Source of the DNA: Natribaculum luteum
Lineage (GTDB): Archaea > Halobacteriota > Halobacteria > Halobacteriales > Natrialbaceae
DNA length: 64,000 nucleotides
Assembly: GCF_023008545.1 (NCBI RefSeq)
Contig: NZ_CP095397.1
Location: 3,523,199 to 3,587,198 of the forward strand
Direction: 5' to 3'
Made by a program: the position numbers and the translations under genes
Shown: positions 58,619-64,000 of the stretch, in pieces
How the letters are laid out: every line of letters starts with the position of its first letter
Position numbering within the stretch: the stretch's first letter is position 1
The notes under the pieces: model-generated
Database searches by the model: none
The model's input: only the letters and a program-made list of their open reading frames with translations
Told to the model about the DNA's origin: nothing

Positions 58619-61132
58619 ATGAGCGAGCAGGAACCACCAGCCTCGGCGTCGACGGACGGCTCGACGCGAATTCTCGAGCTGTCGGTCCCGGAGATGGACT
58701 GTCCGTCCTGTGCGGGGAAGGTGACGAACAGCGTCGAGCGACTCGACGGGATCGAGGGGCTCGAGGCGCGCGTGGCGGCCGGCACCCTGATCGTCGAGTA
58801 CGACCCCGACGTCGTCAGCGACGCGGACGTTCGCGACCGCGTCGAGGCGGCGGGATACGTCGTCGAGTCGAGCGAGACCGAACTGGCGCTGTCGGTCCCG
58901 GAGATGGACTGTCCCTCGTGTGCGACCAAAGTCGAGAACGCACTCGAGGACGTCCCCGGCGTCTCGGACGTCGAGACCCAGCCGGCGGCCGGCCGGGTTA
59001 CCGCCACGGTCTCCGGCGGGGCGAGCGACACCGAGACCGCGATTTCGGCGATCGAGAGCGCCGGCTACGAGGCGACGCCGCTCGACGGCGGCGGCGATCG
59101 GTTCCGCGACCCGAACGAGGTCTGGACGAGTCGTCGGGCCGGCACGACGGCGATCGGTGCCGTCCTGGTCGTGACGGGACTCGCCCTGCGATTTCTCTTC
59201 CCCACGGTCGATCCCGCGCTCTTTACGCTCGCCGGCCGGTCGTTCGCCGTCTCGCACGTCCTCTTCGTCGTCGCGGCCGCGATCGCCGGCGCGCCGATCG
59301 TCCGCAACGGCTACTACTCGGCGCGCAACCGCAGTCTCGACATCGACTTCCTGATGACCGTCGGGATCCTCGCCTCCGTGGCGACCCACCACCCCTTCGA
59401 GGGGGCCACCCTCGCGGTGCTTTTCAGCGTCGCCGAACTGCTCGAGCGGTTCTCGATGGACCGCGCCAGGGACTCGCTGCGGGAACTGATCGACCTCTCG
59501 CCGGAGACGGCGACGGTCCTGCGAGACGACGGCACCGAGGAGACGGTGCCAGCGGAGACGGTCGAGGCGGGCGACGTGGTCGTCGTCCGGCCGGGCGAGA
59601 AGATTCCGGCCGACGGCGTCGTCCGCGAGGGCGAGAGTGCGGTCAACCAGGCCCCGATCACCGGCGAGAGCGTTCCCGTCGACAAGACGCCCGGTGAGGA
59701 GGTCTTCGCCGGGACGATCACCGAGTCGGGCTACCTCGAGGTCGAGGTCACGAGCGACGCGGCCGACTCGACGATCTCGCGGATCGTCAGATTAGTCGAG
59801 TCGGCGGAACGCGAGCGGACCGACCGCGAGCAGTTCGTCGAGCGATTCGCCGACGTCTACACGCCGATCGTCGTCGCGCTGGCGATCCTCGTCGCCGCGG
59901 GGCCGCCGCTGGTCGTCGGTGCGTCCTGGAACACGTGGTTCCTGCGGGGGCTGACGCTGCTGGTCATCGCGTGTCCCTGTGCGTTCGTCATCAGTACGCC
60001 CGTCAGCGTCGTCTCCGGGATCACGAGCGCCGCCCGAAACGGCGTCCTGATCAAGGGCGGTCGCTACCTCGAGGCGGCAGGCGAGAGCGACGTCCTGGCG
60101 ATCGACAAGACGGGGACGCTGACGACCGGCGACCTCTCCGTGACCGACGTCGTCGCCCTCGAGGGCGTCGACGAGGAGACGGTGCTCCGGCGTGCGAGCG
60201 CCCTCGAGCGGCGCAGCGAACACCCGATCGGCGAGGCGATCGTCGCCCACGCGGCCGACCGCGGGATCGGCGGGGACGTCGCGGTCGACGACTTCGAGGC
60301 CCTGACCGGCCGGGGCGTCAGCGGTGACGTCGACGGTGTGACCCACTACGTCGGCAAGCCCGACCTCTTCGACGGCCTCGGACTGGACCTCGAGCACGCA
60401 CACGTGACGACCGACGGCGGGCGACTCCTCGAGTCGGCCAACCAGCAGTGCGACGAGGGCGACTGCCTGAACGTCCTCGAGGACGCCGTCGAGAAACTCG
60501 AGCGCGAGGGGAAGACGGCGGTCCTCGTCGGTACCGACGACCGACTGCTCGGCGTCGTCGGCGTCGCCGACGCAGTCCGCCCCGACGCGTCGTGGGCCGT
60601 CTCCCGGCTGCAAGCGCAGGGCGTCCGCGTCGTGATGCTCACCGGTGACAACGAGGGGACGGCCCGCGCGATCGCCCAGGCGGTCGGCATCGACGAGTAC
60701 CACGCCGAACTGCTGCCGGAGGAGAAACTCGAGGAGATCCGCCGCCTCGAGGACGAACGCGGCGACGTCGTCATGGTCGGCGACGGGATAAACGACGCGC
60801 CCGCGCTCGCGACGGCCACCGTCGGCGTCGCGATGGGAGCCGCCGGCACGGACACCGCACTCGAGACGGCCGACGTCGCGCTCATGGGTGACGACCTCAC
60901 GCGCCTGCCGTACCTCTACCGACTCGCCCGGAAGGCAAACGGCGTGATCAGACAGAACATCTGGTCGAGTCTGGCGGTGAAAGCCGTCCTCGCCGCCGGT
61001 GCGCCGTTCGGGATCGTGACGGTGGTCCACGCGGTCGTCGTCGGCGACATGGGGATGAGCCTCGGCGTGACGGGCAACGCGATGCGCCTCTCGAACGTCG
61101 AACCCGAGACGCCCGACGGGGGCGGCGACTAG
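58619..61132 (+). CDS. Heavy-metal P1B-type ATPase, Zn/Cd type
   Basis: An 837-residue pump with two N-terminal HMA domains (MDCPSC motifs at Cys28/Cys31 and Cys98/Cys101). The membrane site is Cys452-Pro-Cys454 in ACPCAFVISTPVSVVSG, a wording like ZntA/CadA and unlike the CPCALGLATP of copper pumps. The phosphorylated residue is Asp496 (DKTGTLTTGD), with GDGINDAPALA in the hinge. The nucleotide domain carries an extra pair, Cys611 and Cys616. Export of Zn, Cd, Pb or Co is likely. The ATG at 58619 is chosen; the GTG directly before it is an alternative. Confidence 0.94.
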   Translation: MSEQEPPASASTDGSTRILELSVPEMDCPSCAGKVTNSVERLDGIEGLEARVAAGTLIVEYDPDVVSDADVRDRVEAAGYVVESSETELALSVPEMDCPSCATKVENALEDVPGVSDVETQPAAGRVTATVSGGASDTETAISAIESAGYEATPLDGGGDRFRDPNEVWTSRRAGTTAIGAVLVVTGLALRFLFPTVDPALFTLAGRSFAVSHVLFVVAAAIAGAPIVRNGYYSARNRSLDIDFLMTVGILASVATHHPFEGATLAVLFSVAELLERFSMDRARDSLRELIDLSPETATVLRDDGTEETVPAETVEAGDVVVVRPGEKIPADGVVREGESAVNQAPITGESVPVDKTPGEEVFAGTITESGYLEVEVTSDAADSTISRIVRLVESAERERTDREQFVERFADVYTPIVVALAILVAAGPPLVVGASWNTWFLRGLTLLVIACPCAFVISTPVSVVSGITSAARNGVLIKGGRYLEAAGESDVLAIDKTGTLTTGDLSVTDVVALEGVDEETVLRRASALERRSEHPIGEAIVAHAADRGIGGDVAVDDFEALTGRGVSGDVDGVTHYVGKPDLFDGLGLDLEHAHVTTDGGRLLESANQQCDEGDCLNVLEDAVEKLEREGKTAVLVGTDDRLLGVVGVADAVRPDASWAVSRLQAQGVRVVMLTGDNEGTARAIAQAVGIDEYHAELLPEEKLEEIRRLEDERGDVVMVGDGINDAPALATATVGVAMGAAGTDTALETADVALMGDDLTRLPYLYRLARKANGVIRQNIWSSLAVKAVLAAGAPFGIVTVVHAVVVGDMGMSLGVTGNAMRLSNVEPETPDGGGD

Positions 61133-61204
61133 CGCGGTTCGCTGCGTCGACTGCGCTCGGATCGCGGTGGACCCGACGTCGACGCGCTCGAGCCACCGGT
61201 AAAA

Positions 61205-61213
61205 TTTTATTTC
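61205..61213 (+). promoter_or_regulatory. TATA-like element
   Basis: ATTTTATTT is centred about 26 bp before the ATG at 61234. Confidence 0.5.
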
Positions 61214-61233
61214 TGACAGTTGATCACAGATGC

Positions 61234-61707
61234 ATGTCCTCCAGAAACGCCCTGGTCGTCGGATTCCTCGTCGCAGTCGCCGCCGGCGTCGTCGCCGTCC
61301 TGAGCCGTTACAGTACCACGATCGGATTCGAGTACTTCGGACTGGAGACGACTGCGGAACTCTCGGCGCTCGCCATCGGAACCAACCTCCTCACGCTCCT
61401 CGTCGAACCGCTCGGCGTCTTCGTCGTCGGCGTCGTCGCCGTCCGCTGGCTCGGCGAGTCGGGATCGTACGCCGCGTTCGCGGTCGTCCTGTTTCTCGGG
61501 GCGGCGATCGGCAGCGCCGTCTGCCAGTTCGCGCTTCGAGGGCTGCTAGACGCCGCTTCGGAACCGCTCGGACGCCTCGCCCTCGGATACCTCGAGGTCA
61601 CGGTCGGGACGGGTCTGCGGGTGGCAGTCGCCGGACTCGCCGGTGTCGGGGCGCGCTACGCGTTCACGGACGATCTTCCACCGGCGAGACGAACTCGAGC
61701 CGACTGA
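61234..61707 (+). CDS. Haloarchaeal multi-pass membrane protein
   Basis: A 157-residue protein with about four membrane helices (ALVVGFLVAVAAGVVAVL, LLTLLVEPLGVFVVGVVAV, YAAFAVVLFLGAAIGSAVC, VAVAGLAGVGARY) and an amphipathic loop. No family with a known function is recognised. It has its own promoter and no clear operon partner. Confidence 0.65.
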   Translation: MSSRNALVVGFLVAVAAGVVAVLSRYSTTIGFEYFGLETTAELSALAIGTNLLTLLVEPLGVFVVGVVAVRWLGESGSYAAFAVVLFLGAAIGSAVCQFALRGLLDAASEPLGRLALGYLEVTVGTGLRVAVAGLAGVGARYAFTDDLPPARRTRAD

Positions 61708-61849
61708 ACCGATCCCGCCGCCAGACGCAATGGTGTGAACTTTCGAGTGGCGAAATCTTCCGAGTTCCATCTGACACGTTTCGGAGCCGGAGTGTACGAA
61801 ACGGCAACCTGCGAGACGCCTATACGCGTACGGCACCTATCTCGTACTG

Positions 61850-63715
61850 ATGACAGACACGTCCCCAAGTGACCACGAAAGGCCCGGCGGCGGTGTGCAG
61901 ATCGGCGACGTCGAGCGCATCGTCGATGATTCGACGAACGGAGCGACTCGAGGGGACGGTCCCGTCGAGTACGAGGAGCGATCGGTCCCGGTATTGATCG
62001 TCGGCGCGGGAGCGGCAGGTGCTCGAGTCGCCATCGAACTGGCCGAGCGCGGCGTCGAATCGCTGGTCGTCGGCAAGCGCGACCACGGCGACGCCCACAC
62101 GACGTGGGCGGCCGGCGGCGTCAACGCCGCCCTCGGATCGCGCGACGACGAGGATGACTGGACGATCCACGCCGCGGACACCCTGAAGGAGGGACACTTC
62201 CTCAACGATCCCGAGGCCGTCGAACTGACCGCGAAACACATGCCCGACCGGATTCGCGAACTCGCGGCGTGGGGGACGCCGTTCGATCGTACAGACGACG
62301 GGCGGATCGACCAGCGATACTTCGGCGCGCAGTCGTACCGGCGCACCTGCTTCGTCGGCGACCGGACCGGCGAGGCGATGCTCGAGACGCTGATCGAGCG
62401 AGTCCGAGAACTCGAGGTACCCTACCGCGAGAACGTGATGATCACGCGGCTGCTGTCGGACGGTCGCCGCGTCTACGGTGCCGTCGGCTTCGACATGGAG
62501 GACGGCCACGATCTCCTGTTCCGGACGAACCACGTCGTGTTGGCCGCCGGCGGCTTCTCCGCGCTGTACGATCGCCACTCCTCGCGCGCCGACGAGAACA
62601 ACGGCGACGGGCCAGCGATGGCGCTCGAGGCGGGGGCGACGCTGCTGGACGTCGAGTTCGTCCAGTTTCACCCGACCGGAATGGTCGGCGCACGCTACGG
62701 CCAGGAGTGGGACGGGAGGCTCGTCACGGAAGCCGTTCGCGGCGAGGGCGGCCGACTCTACAACGTGGACGGCGAGCGGTTCATGGAGCGGTACTCGCCG
62801 GACCAGATGGAACTCGACGCCCGCGACGTGGTGGCCCGGGCGATCGCCCAGGAGCTACGAGAGGACAGAGGGACCGAGAACGGCGGGGTCTACCTCGACA
62901 TCTCCCACCGCGATCCGGAGTACGTCAAAGAACGCCTCCCGACGATGTACGAGCGGTTCCAGTCGCTCGGCGTAGACATCACCGACGCGCCGATGGAGAT
63001 CGCGCCGACCGCCCACTACACGATGGGCGGTGTCGACGTCGACTTCCGGACCGGCGAGACCGGCGTCGGGGGACTGTACGCGGTCGGCGAGACCGTGGCG
63101 GGTGTCCACGGTGCGAACCGTCTCGGCGGCAACTCCCTGGCCGAAACCGTCGCCATCGGCAAACTCGTCGGCGAACACGTCGGCGACCGCGTGACCGAGG
63201 CGGACGACGACCCCGACCTCCCCGACGGCCAGCGCGCGCTCGCCGAGCGGGAGTTTCGCGCGCTCGCTGCACTCGAGACCGCAGACGGCGACACCACCCC
63301 GCAGGAACTGCTCTCGGACCTCGGTGACCTGCTGTGGGACCACGCCGGAATCCTTCGAGACGAGGGGAGTCTCGAGGAGGGCCGACGGAAGCTCGCCACG
63401 CTTCGCGACCGAACGGCCGACCTCCGGGTCGAGGGCGACCGGACGTCCCAGTCGTTCGAGTTCGCCGTCGACCTCGCGTTCAGCCTCACCATGGCGGACG
63501 CGATACTCCGGGCGGCGACAGAGCGCACCGAGTCTCGCGGCGCACATCATCGCACCGACTATCCCGAGACCGACCCGTCCTGGCGAGCGAATCTCACGAT
63601 CACCGACGATGGCACCGGAATGACGCTTCGCCGCCGCGGCGTCGCCGAACCCAGCGACGCCGTCCAGGAGGCGCTCGAGGCGGGCTACGAACTCGACTAC
63701 CACCACCTCGAGTGA
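61850..63715 (+). CDS. FAD-binding protein of the L-aspartate oxidase/fumarate reductase family
   Basis: A 621-residue flavoprotein. The FAD motif is VPVLIVGAGAAGARVAIELA (from about residue 46). HTTWAAGGVNAALG, then VQFHPTGMVG, the substrate-site HYTMGGVDVD, and GANRLGGNSLAETVAIGKLVG are shared by succinate dehydrogenase, fumarate reductase and L-aspartate oxidase. The C-terminal helical domain is present. A 40-residue N-terminal extension precedes the FAD motif. No iron-sulfur or membrane subunit gene is adjacent, which favours a soluble oxidase such as NadB, but nadA and nadC are not here either. Confidence 0.86.
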   Translation: MTDTSPSDHERPGGGVQIGDVERIVDDSTNGATRGDGPVEYEERSVPVLIVGAGAAGARVAIELAERGVESLVVGKRDHGDAHTTWAAGGVNAALGSRDDEDDWTIHAADTLKEGHFLNDPEAVELTAKHMPDRIRELAAWGTPFDRTDDGRIDQRYFGAQSYRRTCFVGDRTGEAMLETLIERVRELEVPYRENVMITRLLSDGRRVYGAVGFDMEDGHDLLFRTNHVVLAAGGFSALYDRHSSRADENNGDGPAMALEAGATLLDVEFVQFHPTGMVGARYGQEWDGRLVTEAVRGEGGRLYNVDGERFMERYSPDQMELDARDVVARAIAQELREDRGTENGGVYLDISHRDPEYVKERLPTMYERFQSLGVDITDAPMEIAPTAHYTMGGVDVDFRTGETGVGGLYAVGETVAGVHGANRLGGNSLAETVAIGKLVGEHVGDRVTEADDDPDLPDGQRALAEREFRALAALETADGDTTPQELLSDLGDLLWDHAGILRDEGSLEEGRRKLATLRDRTADLRVEGDRTSQSFEFAVDLAFSLTMADAILRAATERTESRGAHHRTDYPETDPSWRANLTITDDGTGMTLRRRGVAEPSDAVQEALEAGYELDYHHLE

Positions 63716-63725
63716 CGAGGGAAAA

Positions 63726-64000
63726 TCACTCGTCGGACTCGTAGGCGGCCCAGACGTACCGCGTCGCCAGGCTCCGGTACGGACGCCACGGCTCGGCGAT
63801 CTCGCGCATCTCCGTGCGCGTCAACGACGCGCCGTCGTTGTACAGCGTCTCGATGCCTCGACGGACGGCGAGGTCGCCAAGCGGGAGCACGTCGGGACGC
63901 TCGAGGACGAAGATGAGGTACATCCGGGCGGTCCACTCGCCGATCCCCCGGATCGACGTCAGTTCTGCGACGACGTCCTCGTTCGAGTGGTCGGCGAGCC
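63726..64000 (-). CDS. DNA-3-methyladenine glycosylase II-like protein, C-terminal part (5' end outside window)
   Basis: The minus-strand frame is open to the window edge. It encodes the helix-hairpin-helix LTSIRGIGEWTARMYLIFVL, the catalytic Asp region in ERPDVLPLGDLAVRRG and the final helix with AEPWRPYRSLATRYVWAAY. These are typical of AlkA-type base-excision glycosylases, which remove alkylated purines. The N-terminal part lies beyond the window. The stop is 10 bp after that of the converging flavoprotein gene. Confidence 0.9.
   Translation of the reverse strand, partial: LADHSNEDVVAELTSIRGIGEWTARMYLIFVLERPDVLPLGDLAVRRGIETLYNDGASLTRTEMREIAEPWRPYRSLATRYVWAAYESDE

Noticed and set aside
58619-61132. 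Copper-exporting ATPase
   Set aside because: The membrane motif ACPCAFVISTPVSVVSG is of the Zn/Cd type; copper pumps have CPCALGLATP. Copper was therefore not assigned.
1-64000. CRISPR array, prophage or defence island
   Set aside because: No regularly spaced repeats, Cas-like, capsid, terminase or restriction proteins were seen on either strand.

Overview
The window looks like a piece of the chromosome of a haloarchaeon, most likely of the Natrialbales. The DNA is GC-rich. The predicted proteins are very rich in Asp and Glu. Many genes have a TATA-like box about 25-30 bp before the start codon and no ribosome binding site, which fits leaderless transcription. The gene families present (HTH-10 and HalX regulators, SAMP-type ubiquitin-like protein, CofD, archaeal HADH-enoyl-CoA hydratase fusion, MMPL exporter) are those of halophilic Euryarchaeota. 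No virus, plasmid origin or CRISPR array was seen.

Layout. 1-2 kb: heme synthesis (protoporphyrinogen oxidase, cut by the window edge, and HemE). 2-13 kb: MMPL/RND exporter, a DUF1684 protein, a complete SsuABC/NrtABC-like ABC importer (Tat lipoprotein, permease, ATPase), an MgtC/DUF4010 membrane protein, a four-CBS protein with a ribosome-hibernation-like C-terminus, and a SerB-like phosphatase. 13-18 kb: B12-dependent ribonucleotide reductase, DUF2267 protein and aldehyde ferredoxin oxidoreductase. An AT-rich island at 18.1-18.75 kb carries a tiny membrane protein. 18.8-25.2 kb: a haloarchaeal hypothetical protein, a SAMP, an acyl-CoA-synthetase-like protein, then dnaJ, dnaK and grpE. 25.3-30.3 kb: DUF447 and CitG-like genes, a lipoprotein, a Dus-like TIM barrel with CofD (coenzyme F420), and a CinA-like protein.

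30.3-33.7 kb is the accessory patch. It holds a decayed ORF, an ISH8-type IS4 insertion sequence with a frameshifted transposase and visible target duplication, an M50-like membrane protease and tRNA-Pro(GGG). 33.7-37.3 kb: AstE/aspartoacylase-like deacylase, alpha/beta hydrolase, flavodoxin and DUF2270 protein. 37.4-42.4 kb: a 2-oxoacid dehydrogenase locus in two converging units, one encoding an E2 fused to an OsmC peroxidase domain, the other E1 alpha, E1 beta and an NAD-kinase-like protein. 42.7-49 kb: dCTP-deaminase-like protein, aldehyde dehydrogenase, Mop domain protein, O-methyltransferase, creatininase family protein, NikR, cupin and membrane protein. 50-51.8 kb: thioredoxin-fold protein, ArsP-like permease and ArsR regulator. 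52.3-57.6 kb: fatty-acid beta-oxidation (two acyl-CoA dehydrogenases and an HADH-enoyl-CoA hydratase fusion) with a HalX response regulator. 57.8-61.1 kb: a Cys-rich HTH-10 regulator and a two-HMA Zn/Cd-type P-type ATPase, with a perfect 16-bp palindrome between them. 61-64 kb: a membrane protein, an aspartate-oxidase/fumarate-reductase-like flavoprotein and the 3' part of an AlkA-like glycosylase.

Points that deserve most attention: the E2-OsmC fusion; the CBS-hibernation-factor fusion with a possible long leader; the metal regulator, palindrome and ATPase unit; a 13-bp motif at almost the same distance before the two arsenic-type transcription units; and two families of short palindromic intergenic repeats, each with several copies. 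All functions are inferred by reading the sequence; no database search was possible.
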